Assembly (NCBI GenBank): GCA_977017575.1
Contig: CDRNVI010000178.1
Location: 124,001-188,000 of the forward strand
Direction of reading: 5' to 3'
Source: Paramoeba atlantica
Lineage: Eukaryota; Discosea
DNA: 64,000 nucleotides
Under the pieces are notes generated by a model, which worked only from the letters and a program-made list of their open reading frames with translations, was not told the origin of the DNA and made no database searches. This document shows, in pieces, positions 13,407-23,615 of this stretch (position 1 is its first letter; every line of letters starts with the position of its first letter). Both the position numbers and the translations under genes were made by a program.

Positions 13407-13730
13407 TTTTTTTCTTTTTAACACTAGACTTTATTAAGTGATGGCCTAACCCAAAGCCACTAATTTTTTAAGATTAAAAATAATAAGGATAGAGTTTCAC
13501 CTCTTTAGATTCAAATGGTCCAAAGACCTTTAATTCACTTAAACTCCTTTTTAAGGAATTTATTCTCTGCTTTTTAGTAGATAGAGCAGAGAATAATCTG
13601 TTCTGTTTTTCACATTCAAGTGAGCAAGAAGAGAAAATAATATTTTTAATATTTTCCTCTTTAGAATTTGAACCTACAACCCCAAATTGAAGCAATAGCT
13701 GTTTTACCAACTAAGCCATCATGCTACAAT
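13407..13730 (-). repeat. SINE family 1 copy, minus strand
   Basis: Read on the minus strand, it runs from the tRNA-like head (ATGATGGCTTAGTTGG near 13725-13708, then GGTTCAAATTC) to the tail GTTAAAAAGAAAAAA near 13407. It is about 320 bp long like its sister copies. Its head faces the head of the next copy 30-40 bp away, forming an inverted pair. Confidence 0.75.
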
Positions 13731-13762
13731 TATGCTTTGGCATTTTCTTTCCTTATATTGTG

Positions 13763-14097
13763 GTAAATTGTGGTATGATGGCTTAGTTGATAAAACAGCT
13801 ATTGCTTTAATTCAAGGTTGTAGGTTCAAATTCTAAAGAGGAAAATATTAAAAACATTATTTTTTCTTCCTACTCACTTGAATATGAAAAACAAAACAGA
13901 TTATTCTCTGCCTTGTCTGCTAAAAAGCAGAAAATAAATTTCCAAAGAAGGAGTTTAAGTGAATTAAAGGTCTTTGAACCATTTGAACCATTTGAACCTA
14001 AAGAAATGAAACTCTATCCTTGTTATTTTTAACCTTAAAAATTAGTGGCTTTGGGTTAAGCCATCACCTAATAAAGTCTAGTGTTAAAAAGAAAAAA
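13763..14097 (+). repeat. SINE family 1 copy, plus strand
   Basis: The head (GTGGTATGATGGCTTAGTTG), B-box-like GGTTCAAATTC, shared core and tail GTTAAAAAGAAAAAA ending at 14097 are all present. It contains a short local repeat of CATTTGAAC near 13980-13995. Paired head-to-head with the copy at 13407-13730. Confidence 0.75.
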
Positions 14098-14139
14098 CCT
14101 TAACTATTGAGATTGATCTTGGATCCAATTTTGTTTGTG

Positions 14140-15246
14140 TAGTTGTTTTTAATTCTTTAATCTTTCTAGAATTGAGAAGGAGTGCCTGAATATAAGCCCC
14201 ATTTCAGCCTTTGATTACTGGATATTTAATTGTTTTATTATTTATCAATTGTTGAAATTCAATGTGTCTTTCATCAAAGTTAAGAACAGCACTGATTTTT
14301 AACAAAAATGAAGTTCCAAAGATAATATCTAATGAAAGATCATCAAATACAACAAATCAGTACCTTTTTCTTCTTCCAGAGATGTTAATTTCTAGGAAAA
14401 CTTCCTTAATTGGCAATACTGATGATTTGTTAGCCAAGAAGATGTAATTTCCTCTGTAAAGTCTTTGAAGTTTAGGAATTGCTTTGTTCAGAAATATTCT
14501 TATCCTGCAAACTCCAGAATTACATAGTGTTTGTGTATTGATATTATTAACCATGTAAGGAATAGTGAATAATTTATTTTTTATTTGGTAAATTTCAAGA
14601 TTTAAGTCTCTGACTAAGTTACCAATAGAGATTGTGAAACCTTTTTCATCCATTTTGATCATTACTTTATGGTTCTGCTGCCCAATATTATGAGTAAAAA
14701 ATTAACAAACCATTTCCTTGATTTCTGAGCTCATCCAAAGTCATTTTTCCAGTCACCAAATCTTGAAGAGTATTCTTCAATTTTCTTCTCTTTTCTTTTT
14801 CCTTCTCTTGAGGGACTTCTCTTCCTCTTTTCCCTAGAAGTTTCTTATTCCAATCAACAAATTTCATACAATTGTATTTTCAAGCTGCAGACTCACCATA
14901 ACAAGTCACAAATGATCTTCCACAAGTTTAATTTTTCTTTTTGTTATAAATTTCACAACACTTAACCAAAGACACTCTAAGCTCTTATGGTCACATCTTC
15001 CATAAAGAAAACAGTATTCCCTTCTAAGGTGGTTAATACCTTTTTATTTCAATTCATTCAGAATATAACATTTTTTAGGGAAATAACTACTCTAATAAAA
15101 GAAGCAGGTAATAAATCTTTCTTGACCCCTCCCCAGCCTTTCCTTTGTCCTTTGGTATTCATCTGTTTTTCTCATAAACAATTTGTTTAGACCCTAAGGA
15201 TTCACCACAACTTGGATGAATTTGTTGGAATAAGCTGAGTGGTTGT
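14140..15246 (-). mobile_element. Ty3/gypsy-type gag-protease fragment
   Basis: On the minus strand a Cys-rich stretch (CGRSFVTCYGES) near 14880-14930 resembles a degraded nucleocapsid zinc knuckle. A retropepsin-like region follows, with a D/N-S-G motif (NSGVCRIRIFL) near 14500-14520 and the closing I-I-x-G-T-S-F-L block near 14300. No RT follows. It is a broken fragment, limited on its right side by a truncated SINE. Confidence 0.5.
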
Positions 15247-15394
15247 TTTTTTTTTCTTTTTAACACTGGACTTTATTAGGTGATGGTTTAACCCAAAGCC
15301 ACTAATTTTTTAAGGTTAAAAATAATGAGGATAAAGTTTCACCTCTTTAAATTCAAATGGTTCAAAGACCTTTAATTCACTTAAACTCCTTCTC
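15247..15394 (-). repeat. SINE family 1, tail-half only, minus strand
   Basis: About 148 bp match the 3' half of SINE family 1 (TTTTAACACTGGACTTTATTAGGTGATGG and onward as the reverse complement). The tRNA-like head and core are missing, and the sequence passes directly into the LINE ORF1-like repeat at about 15400. This is a 5' truncation of the SINE. Confidence 0.7.
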
Positions 15395-15399
15395 AGTTA

Positions 15400-16275
15400 A
15401 AAAAAACCCTTAGGAAACATCTAAAAGACCAAAAAATTCATCTGAATCAATACTTTGATCAAAGCCAAGTGTTCCATTTGGACACCAACCTGACTATACC
15501 ACCTCTTCATTGAGTGCCCCCTCTGTAGGGTGAACCATCTTACAAGCCTTACTTATACTGTGGAGATCATTTGGAAACAAGGAGAAGATGCCATCAACAA
15601 GCTTTTTGAAGAAGAGCAACAAAGCCTTAGTCTTGAGAAAAATCAAATTGTGATCACAAACACAAAGAAGTATGAAGGAATGAAATTTATTTACAAAAAA
15701 GAAACACCAACTAATGAATGGATCTCTAAGGAAAAAGATGAAATTGCTGAAACAGAGAGTGAGGAGGAAGGAATGAGCAATGGCTCTGAAATGCAAGGTA
15801 AGAATGAACAAGGAAAGAGGGAAGTGAACGAATAGAAAAGAAGGGATGAAGATGGTGATAGAGATATAATTATAATTGGAGGGAGAGAAGCTAACAGTGA
15901 GGAAGAAAACAAGGAGAAAGGGAAGAGTGATAGGTCAGTTACAGTGAAAATCCCTTTGGAAGGAGGAATGATTGAAGAAATGAGTTTTGGTATGAGTGAG
16001 GAAGCTTGAGTGTGGCTGGGGAATCTCTCAACCAAATTCAGGTAAAAGTAGGAAATGAAAGAACTTAAAAAAATGGTTACAAATCTTGAAAACAGGGAAT
16101 ATGAATTATCAAACGAAAAGCTTCAACAAGTTTTGATTGAAGTAATTAAATTTATTATTTCAAACATATCTAAATTTAGGAAGAGACCATGACAATTATC
16201 AGCTGAAGAAACAAGGGAAATAATTGATAAAGGTAAGGAAAAAGTGAGGCAAAGCAAAAAGAAATTGAAAGGTGA
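15400..16275 (+). pseudogene. LINE ORF1-like segment, unit 1
   Basis: Coding-like plus-strand sequence starts after AACCCTTAGGAAACATCT (about 15406). It contains a Cys/His-bearing stretch with ECPLC near 15508-15525 followed by an acidic, Glu/Lys-rich region (KLFEEEQQSLSLEKN, then ETESEEEGMSNGSEM) to about 15835. A charged helical tail (MKELKKMVTNLENREYE) lies near 16055-16100. It is interrupted by stop codons at several places. The layout suggests the RNA-binding ORF1 of a Tad-like LINE, which coats LINE RNA, but I recognise no family motif with certainty. It is about 90% similar to 17041-17515. Confidence 0.45.
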
Positions 16276-17517
16276 GAAAAAAAAACCTTTAGGAAACATC
16301 TGAGGGTTCTTTTTTACTGATATCTTCCCTTTCTCAAGTTAGCTGTGGTAGAAGACCACTCCACAGGGAGCTGAGCATATCTGCTGATAGCTTTCAACTT
16401 ACTCTATCCAATTATGTCTTCTAGAAGCTCTGACTTGTCTTTCAGCAGAGTTGCTAGAGAAAATGCTAATTTAGCACTACTATTTTTGAAAAAAGCAGTC
16501 CCAGGTATGAACCAAACAATTGCTAAGCTTTGAAAGATGATTGATATTAAGAATGCCTCCCTTTCCACTTGCCTTGCTACTAAACTCAACCCATCTCTCA
16601 TCAAAGGAGTCAGAGTATGCTCCCTTTTTCCAATAGGAGCTTTTGCCTTATTCTTACCTTTCCCAACTTCCTGAGAGCTATTGAAAGCCAAACCAACCTC
16701 AAGGGAAGCATTAGAGTGGAGGCAAGGGCCAAACACTATGCCATCCTTGCCCACAAGGAGGAAGATATTCTCACAATCCAATCTACTATTGAAGAGAAAG
16801 GAAACCTGATTGCCAACCAACTTGAAAGTTCTTGTATCTGGAGAATCAATCATGGTGCTCATTTGTGGGGGATCAAGATCAAACTCCCCTTTCAAGTCTC
16901 AGAGAATGAATGGATTTACAATTTATTCAATGGAAAGAACTGTCTTCCCTCTCTCAATCTTAAAGAAGTGGTATGAGTCTTGGATGACTACATCATCATC
17001 TTCTACAAGTCCATCCTCCTCTCTCTAATCCATCTTATTGCCTTGATCAAAGCCAAGTGTTCCATTTGAACACCAATCCAACCATATCACCTCCTTATTG
17101 AGTGCCCCCTCTGTGGGGTGAACTATCTTGCAAGTCTTACTTGTACTGTGGAGATCATTCGGAAACAAGGTGAAGATGCCATTAGCAAGCTTTTTGAAGA
17201 AGAGCAACAAAGCTCTAGTCTTGAGAAAGACCAAATTGTGATCACAAACACAAAGAAGTATGAAGGAATGAAATTTATTTATGAAAAAGAAACACCAATT
17301 GATGAACAGGTTCTCAAGGAAAAAAATGAAATTGCTGAAACAGAAAGTGAGGAGGAAGGAATGAGCAATGGCTCTGAAATGTAAGGTAAGAATGAACAAG
17401 AAAAGAGGGAAGTGAATGAACAGAAAAGAAGGGATGAGGATGGTGATAGAGATATAATTATAATTGGAGGGAGAGAAGCTAACAGTGAGGAAGAAAACAA
17501 GGAAAAAGAGAAGAAAT
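16276..17517 (+). pseudogene. LINE ORF1-like segment, unit 2
   Basis: It begins with the same lead-in as unit 1 (AACCTTTAGGAAACATCT at about 16287) but keeps about 700 bp more N-terminal coding sequence. This includes a globular region with NGFTIYSMERTVF / WIYNLFNGKN near 16890-16940 in alternative frames, before the ECPLC stretch and acidic region shared with unit 1. Two or more frame changes and stops break it. The adjacent units with a common start suggest either two 5' pieces of one LINE family or a tandem duplication with an internal deletion in unit 1. A SINE interrupts its 3' end at 17518. Confidence 0.45.
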
Positions 17518-17822
17518 AATTGTGACATGATGGTTTAGTTGGTAAAACAGCTATTGCTTCAATTTGGGGTTGTAGGTTCAAATTCCAAAGAGGAAAATAT
17601 TAAAAATATTATTTTCTCTTCCTACTCACTTGAATGTGAAAAATGGAACAGATTATTCTCTGCCCTGTTTGCTAAAAAGCAGAGAATAAATTCCCTGAAA
17701 AGGAGTTTAAGTGAATTAAAGGTCTTTGGATCATTTGAACCTAAAGAAGTGAAATTCTATCCTTATTATCTTTAACCTTAAAAAATAACACTGAACTTTA
17801 TTAGGTGATTTAACCAAAGGAT
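17518..17822 (+). repeat. SINE family 1 copy followed by an inverted SINE tail
   Basis: The plus-strand head (AATTGTGACATGATGG...TTAGTTGG) and core run to about 17786 (AACCTTAAAAAAT). The next 35 bases (AACACTGAACTTTATTAGG) are the reverse complement of the SINE tail. The element therefore ends in a fold-back, either from a second inverted copy reduced to its tail or from an aberrant insertion. Confidence 0.65.
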
Positions 17823-17837
17823 TTTCAATCCTTTCAT

Positions 17838-18627
17838 CAAAAAAGCAAAATCAAAGGAGATGAAAACCTTTCTTTGAGTTTCAAAGGGAATCTCTTGGAA
17901 GTAACAATCCAAGTAGAAATGTATTCAACATGCAATCATGTGATTGGATGTGAAAAGATGGCCTTGAAAACAAATCCCACTTCCTTCAAACTCAAGAACA
18001 CCATGGTTTCCTTCACTTTTCTCAATTTTTAAATTTCAAATTTTTGATTAGATTTGCTTTGATAAGTTTTCCTAAAAAATGTTTAATTCTTGTAAAATCT
18101 CACAAGCACTTTGAAAGTGGCCCATTTTTCTCAAACTTCTCAAGTTTTTTACCTTGCTTGCCTGCTCCACAAATTACATTTGAGATATTTAGCCACTACT
18201 CCTTTTTAAAATTTTTCAACAACAAAAAAATTCAAAAAGTTTCTCAAATTGAACTTTTTGAAATGTTGAAATAAAAAAAGAGTATTTTTGCTTTTCCATA
18301 AAAAAAAAAGTTTTTATAGAAAAAGTTTTAAATCTTCAATAAAACTAAAAAATCTTTTTCACAAAGAGTTTAATTCATTTGAAATATTTAGTTACCACTT
18401 CTTTCTAAAATTTTTCAATAATAAAAAAATTCAAAAAATTCCTTAAATTGAACTTTTTAAAGTGTTGAAATGAAAAAAGAGTATTTTTGCTTCCCTACAA
18501 AAAAAAGTTTTTTTATGGAAAAAGGTTTCAACCCTTTCTTTCCTCAGTTTTCCACTTTTATTTTCTTTTTTTCCTTTCCACAATAAAGTGTTTATATTGC
18601 AATTTTAAGCTTCAAAATGGTTCAGTT
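17838..18627 (+). other. Element X, copy 1: intergenic region with tandem repeats
   Basis: From about 17838 (CAAAAAAGCAAAATCAAAGG) this block aligns with the reverse complement of 56717 down to 55850 and then resumes with 54100 down to about 53970. It therefore represents the same region of element X as copy 2, without the tyrosine-recombinase element found there. No gene is supported in it. A solo gypsy LTR interrupts it at 18628. Confidence 0.7.
18150..18540. repeat. 199-bp tandem repeat of element X, about two units
   Basis: AGTATTTTTGCTT recurs 199 bases apart (18281 and 18480), within longer matching units (AAATTTTTCAA, AAAAAATTCAAAAA, TTGAACTTTTT). The same repeat, inverted, occupies 55861-56380 in X copy 2 with the same period. 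Confidence 0.75.
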
Positions 18628-19253
18628 TGTGAGGAGGGGAGCAGGATCAACAGAGAAAACAAGAGAAAAGAAAGAGAAACAGAAACTCTGGATCAAAACC
18701 TTTATGGGAAAGATCCCCAGCCAACACAAACAGAACAAGAAAACAACAACAAAGAAACAAAAAAGCAAGAAGAAGAACAACAAAAAGAATCACAACTGAG
18801 AAAAGCACAGAATCACCGAAACTCAACTCAAATCAGAATCCCAAGTCTATACAGCAACCAAAGAAGGAAGAAAGCAACAAAAAATGATGACAACAAAAGA
18901 AAAGAACAGAAAGCAAGCAAGGCAAGCCAAAAGATCACAAAGGAAAGCAAAGAGAGAGAGAGAGAGCAACAAGAAAGCAGAAAGAAAGCAGAAAGTGGCA
19001 AAGCGGCAAGAAAAGGGGGGCAAAAACACGAACGCAAAAACTGAATAAAAAGAGCGCTAAAAATCTTGTGATTTTAGCTAAAATCACAATAAAATGGCAC
19101 GCGGCTGTCTGTGAGGCTCAGGGCTCTCCAAAAGGACCAAAACTCATGATAAAAGGCATCAAGGAAGCTCAGGGAAGGCTCAGGGAGGCTCAAGGAACTG
19201 AAAAGGCACTGAAAGGCACAACTTCTGTGTTGGAAGCAGGTCTCACCCCAACA
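18628..19253 (-). repeat. Solo LTR of the chromodomain gypsy family
   Basis: It is the reverse complement of the 625-bp LTR at 40336-40960, full length at 626 bp, with no internal element sequence. A perfect 4-bp target duplication AGTT lies on both sides (18624-18627 and 19254-19257), so it arose by LTR-LTR recombination after insertion into element X. Most differences from the young LTRs are CpG to TpG/CpA changes. Short open frames inside it are not genes. Confidence 0.92.
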
Positions 19254-19644
19254 AGTTCATTATTGTTTCAAATGCAATGTCTCTTTTCATAGAAGTTGTT
19301 TATCAAAAGAAAAGATTTGTTCAGCAAAATGTTTCCTCCAACCATTTTTCTAGAATCAAAACTCAGACTTCATCAAGTTGAAACCTACAACCCTAACACA
19401 ATTTGTCTTTGGAAAGAAAGATGTTTATTATCAATGCTTTTTTTCTAAGGAGGAAGATTACTTATTTTCCACAATCAATTTTGGTTCAGTGGACAGGATT
19501 GAATAAGACACATTTTCCCTTTCCTAAGTGGATTGAAAAGCGTTTAATTATTGTGATTGCAATGCAGCATTTTGCTCAAGTTATATTAAATACTTAAATT
19601 ATTATGGTGGTTCTTATATGGATTTTTTTAAGTGAATATTGTGG
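19254..19644 (+). pseudogene. Element X, copy 1: coding-like segment
   Basis: The segment right of the solo LTR carries coding-like plus-strand sequence. Its end (from about 19545, TATTGTGATTGCAATGCAG) matches 20850-20960 and the reverse complement of 53765-53860, the start of gene G2 of element X. The middle part (19270-19540) has no counterpart that I can find in the window. The product is unknown and the copy is broken. Confidence 0.45.
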
Positions 19645-19970
19645 TAAATTGTGGCATAATGGCTTAGTTGGTAAAACAGCTATTGCTTCAATTTGGGGTT
19701 GTAGGTTTAAATCCCAAAGAGGAAAATATTAAAAACATTATTTTTTCTTCCTGTTCACTTGAATGTAAAAAATAGAATAGGTTATCCTCTGCCCTGTTTG
19801 CTAAAAAGCAGAGAATAAATTCCCTGAAAAGGAGTTTAAGTGAATTAAAGGTCTTTGAACCATTTGAACCTAAAGAAGTGAAACTCGATCCTTGTTATTT
19901 TTAATCTTAAAAAATTAGTAGTTTTGGGTTAAGCCATCACCTAATAAAGTCCAGTGTTAAAAAGAAAAAA
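19645..19970 (+). repeat. SINE family 1 copy
   Basis: The head AATTGTGGCATAATGGCTTAG, the B-box-like GGTTTAAATCCC, the core and the tail GTTAAAAAGAAAAAA are present. It inserted into the X-related segment shortly after the position matching AACATTGTGGTTGG in other X copies. Confidence 0.8.
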
Positions 19971-19987
19971 ACATTGATTTTGCTTCT

Positions 19988-20304
19988 TAGTGATTTGATT
20001 GGAGTGAGGAGCTTTTGAAGAAGTGTGAAAATCAGAACAGGTTACATCTCAGCCCTGTCTGCTAAAAAGTTGAGAATAAATTCTCTTGGAAGGAGCTTTG
20101 GATTATTCTCCCTTCTAATGTGCATTTTCCAGTCTAAACTTACAGAAGTTCTAAAGTTCAGCATAAAGACTGATTGAACTAAGCTAAAGTTTAAAACTTT
20201 ACCTCTTATTAAAGGTTAAAAACAAACATAATTTAATGTAATTCAAATGGTTTAGATTAAGAACTACTAATTGAATAAAATCTACCTCAAAAGGAAAAAA
20301 AAAA
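19988..20304 (+). repeat. SINE family 2 copy, 5'-truncated
   Basis: Starts at TAGTGATTTGATTGGAGTG without the tRNA-like head, carries the shared core (CAGCCCTGTCTGCTAAAAAG) and ends in an A-rich run at 20304. The next family 2 copy begins immediately. Confidence 0.75.
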
Positions 20305-20655
20305 GTTTTTCAATATTTTAGAAAATTTTTCTGATGCTGTAGAGTGATTTGATTGAAGTGAAGAGCTTTTGAAGAAGTGTGAAAATCAGAACAGGTTACA
20401 TTTCAGCCCTGTTTGCTAAAAAGTTGAGGATAAATTCTCTTGAAAAGAGTTTTAAATTATTTTCCCTTTTAATATGCATTCTCCAGCCTGAACTTATAAA
20501 AGTTCTAAAGTTCAGCATCAAGACTGACTAAACTAAACTGAAGTTTAAAACTTCACTTCTTGTTAAAGGTTAAAAACAAATATAATTTAATGTAATTCAA
20601 ATGGCTTAGATTAAAAACTACTAATTGAATAAAGTCTGCCTCAAAAAAAAAAAAA
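20305..20655 (+). repeat. SINE family 2 copy, head missing, tandem to the previous one
   Basis: Begins GTTTTTCAATATTTTAG, which in full-length copies comes just after the B box, and ends in an A-run at 20655. The direct head-to-tail arrangement suggests insertion of one copy into the A-rich tail of the other, or a dimeric transcript. Confidence 0.75.
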
Positions 20656-20689
20656 GGTTTGAAAATCATCTTGTTTATTTATGATTTGT

Positions 20690-21300
20690 GAATTATTCAC
20701 ACCTTTCCAATGTGAAATTTCAAATGGGGTTTCTTGATTGTTGCTCTGGTTAGTTGTTCAGTTTAATTACAAAATCAAAAATTAAAAAAAACACCAAACT
20801 TGTCACCAATTATCTTGTTGGAGTCTTTAATATTTCTAAGGAGTTCAATTATTGTGATTACAATGCAACATTTTGTTCAGGTTATATTGAATACTCAAAT
20901 TATTGTGGTGGTTCCTATGTGGATTTTTTGAAGCAAACATTGTGGTTGGCATGAGTCTCCCCCATCTTCAAAACCACAATAAAAGTGGACACAAACTCAC
21001 CTCAAATTGACTATAAGAAAAACAAATATTTCAACTTTAGTGGACAAACAAAAAAGGAAATTACTTTTTTTTTATTAGTTTGCTGGAAAGTCAACTTAAG
21101 AATTGGTGAGTCTTCAATTTACCACCCTCAGTTTTGGATTTGAGAAGAGGTTTTTGAAGAAAGTTTCTTTTGGTATTTGAATCTCAGAAAATTACAGAAT
21201 TTGCAAAACAATAAAATTTTTTCTCCCCTTTTAAGGCCTCTTATCTTTAACAAAAAAAAACCACTTGTTGGTCAAGTTGAAATCTTCTGTATAACAAGAG
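20690..21300 (+). pseudogene. Element X, copy 1: 5' part of gene G2
   Basis: Plus-strand coding remnants, with segments such as KVDTNSPQIDYKKNKYFNFS and LLRPLIFNKKKPLVG, match the minus strand at 53419-53930 closely. Function is unknown and I recognise no domain. The gene is cut off near 21275, where the pogo-like transposon begins after CTGTA. It is broken at several points. Confidence 0.6.
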
Positions 21301-21308
21301 TTTTTATC

Positions 21309-21404
21309 AAGCCCATGGGACTTATTCTGTACCCAGCAATTTTTCAACAAGAAAGAGTGAGTTAGGGCACTAAAATAAACAATGGTATTCTTGGTGTCAC
21401 TTTT
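21309..21404 (+). repeat. Left terminal inverted repeat of the pogo-like transposon
   Basis: GGACTTATTCTGTACCCAGC and the following bases (TTTTTCAACAAGAAAGAGTGAGTTAGG) reappear inverted near 23530-23600 with about 10% mismatch. Confidence 0.75.
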
Positions 21405-21469
21405 AGAAAGTTAAAATTTTTATTTAAAATAGAATATAGTCCTCTAAATTTTTGTTAGCTTTACTCTTT

Positions 21470-22999
21470 CATTTTCTATCTCTCTCTTCCTCATTTTTGG
21501 ATTGCTTTTCCTTTCTCCAAAACTTCTCTTCTTCACTATTTTCACTTTTCTCTTCACTTTTATCTTCTTCAACACTTGCAAGTTCCTCTAATTTATAATC
21601 AAATCCAGGGTACTCCAGGAGCCTCCATCCAGATTGGTCCTTGCATACAGATGGGATGGAAAACAAGGAGTAGAAATAAGATGGGGTGTCAGCAAGCCAA
21701 ACATCCATTGTATCCATCATGAGGTTCTTCCTTTCATTCTCTATCAGTTCAGTGAAGTTTTTCATTATCTCTTTTAAACTCTTGTCTTCACTCTCATCTT
21801 CACTCTCATCTTCTTTCCTCTCATCTTCTTTGCTCTCATCTTCCTCCTCTTCACCACAATTTTTTTTCTTTCTGTTTTAATGAAGGACTTTCACCAATTC
21901 TTTGTTTGTCAGCACAATTGAGTGGATTGGAATCAAGTGTCTTTGCTGTTGTTTCAGTTTGGTCTCTTCAACATCTGCCACTATCAGGGTGGCCAAAGGT
22001 TTGCTTGGATCAACTGGTGAAATCCTGCTGAAGGCAAAGGAACTCTCAATATTTTCCTCAAAACATGCAAAATACAGAGAATGATGGCATTCACAAAGAA
22101 TTTGTTCCTGTTGCTCATTCTTTGTGGCCCATTGATTTTTTTCCACCTCTTCTTAAGTTCACTTTTGAAAACTTTGAAGACTGTCTGATCAAGTGGCTGG
22201 AGAAGGTGTGATGTGTGAGATGGCATTGTAAGCACAACAACATTGTTTTTTCACAACAATTCAATAGTTTCAGGATTTCCACTCTTTGTGATTTTATCTA
22301 AGAGAAGAGGCCAATTCTTTAAAGGGAAAACCACCCCAGGAACATTATAACTTCTATTAGCCTAAATAAATTGAAGTAAAATGATGTGTTCCTTATTTTG
22401 AATTACCTTTTTGACAACTCTCTTCTTATCATGTGGTGAGATCACTTGAAACTTTTGTGTTCCTGGAGCAACCATTGTTTTATCAAAATTCAACAGAAAC
22501 TTCAAATCAATGGATTTAAAGAGTTTTTGATGTTTTTCAAACCACTCAGTAATAACTTTTTTTGAAATGATCTGTTCTTCTACAACTATTTGAGGAAAAA
22601 TGCTTTGAATTGTTTGTGCAATGGCCCAAGAAAGACCAAAGTGATGTAAGAGTTTTCATTCTATCTTTTGTGCCATGAGTATAAGTTTGTTTCAGGTTGG
22701 GTATTCAAGTAGATTCACTTGGATAATTTGATCAATCAAATCTTGCTTTTGATTGAGATTGAGGTAGGTGGGTTGTCTTCTCTTTCCAATCTCATGATCT
22801 TCCCTCATCACTTGCAATGCTCACCTGATTTTTAGTTTTGGAATATCAAAAATAATTTCTGCTGCTCTTTGAGAAAGCAAGTTCTTCTAACAACATAAAG
22901 CTGCTTTTTTAACTGATGAGAATTTAATAAATTCTCTTTTGCCCTTGATTTTTTCATGAAAAATTTTTGGATCAAAGTTTTGTGAAGAAACATAAAGCT
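21470..22999 (-). pseudogene. pogo-like transposase (DDE superfamily), interrupted
   Basis: Catalyses cut-and-paste transposition. Minus-strand remnants contain the three expected acidic positions: NFDKT (Asp codon near 22482), WPLLLDKITKSGNPE (near 22296) and the hallmark LTMPSHTSHLLQPLDQTVF (near 22188). A putative N-terminal part lies at 22832-22999, and beyond it the coding sequence is split by a SINE and continues weakly to about 23500. The C-terminus (21469-21600) is acidic and Ser/Glu-rich. Several frameshifts and stops separate the blocks, for example around 22240 and 22360. Inactive; the family assignment rests on the HTxHLLQPLD motif. Confidence 0.75.
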
Positions 23000-23001
23000 T
23001 C

Positions 23002-23323
23002 TTTTTAATTGTGGCATGATGGCTTAGTTGGTAAAACAGCTATTGCTTCAATTTGGGGTTGCAGGTTCAAATTCCAAAGAGGAAAATATTAAAAATATTA
23101 TTTTCTCTTCCTGCTCACTTGAATGTGAAAAACAGAACAGATTATTCTCTGCCCTGTCTACTAAAAAGCAGAGAATAAATTCTCTGAAAAGAAGTTTAAG
23201 TGAATTAAAGGTCTTTGGACCATTTGAACCTAAAGAGGTGAAACTCTATCCTTATTATCTTTAACCTTAAAAAATTAGTGGCTTTAGGTTAGACCATCAC
23301 TTAATAAAGTCCAGTGTTAAAAA
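23002..23323 (+). repeat. SINE family 1 copy with perfect 18-bp target duplication
   Basis: Flanked by GAAGAAACATAAAGCTTC at 22984-23001 and 23324-23341, identical over 18 bp. The A box TGGCTTAGTTGG is at 23020-23031 and the B-box-like GGTTCAAATTCC at 23064-23075, 44 bases apart, a Pol III internal promoter layout. The tail is GTTAAAAA. The long duplication is typical of LINE-driven retroposition. This is the clearest copy for defining the family: 322 bp. Confidence 0.92.
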
Positions 23324-23514
23324 GAAGAAACATAAAGCTTCCTATAAGAAAAAGAGGGTTACTTTCCTACATTAACAGTCTCCTCATAAAATTTTATCTG
23401 ATTCCATTTCTTTTTCATCAAACCAATAGTTTCCTCAAAGATTTCACTTTCATACTGTTTCTATAGAAAATGGCAACTGACAATAAAAATAAATTCCAAA
23501 AAAAGGATAACTAT

Positions 23515-23615
23515 GATAACACCAAGAACATCATTATTTATTTTAGTACCCTAATTCACTCTTTCTTGTTGAAAATTGCTGGGTACAGAATAAGTCCTAT
23601 GGGCCTGATATAACC
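23515..23615 (-). repeat. Right terminal inverted repeat of the pogo-like transposon
   Basis: Reads CTCTTTCTTGTTGAAAATTG ... GGGTACAGAATAAGTCC, the reverse complement of the left repeat. The outermost bases (CTAAGGGTTATATC inverted, against CAAGAGTTTTTATC) are only partly alike, so the exact tips are uncertain. Confidence 0.7.

Noticed and set aside
13767-13840. Possible functional tRNA gene because of good A and B boxes (TGGCTTAGTTGG, GGTTCAAATTC).
   Set aside because: No cloverleaf with paired acceptor ends can be made, and the sequence repeats with a 320-bp body and target duplications, so it is a SINE head.
21686-21880. Ser/Leu-rich plus-strand frame.
   Set aside because: It is the complement of the acidic C-terminal coding region of the pogo-like transposase.
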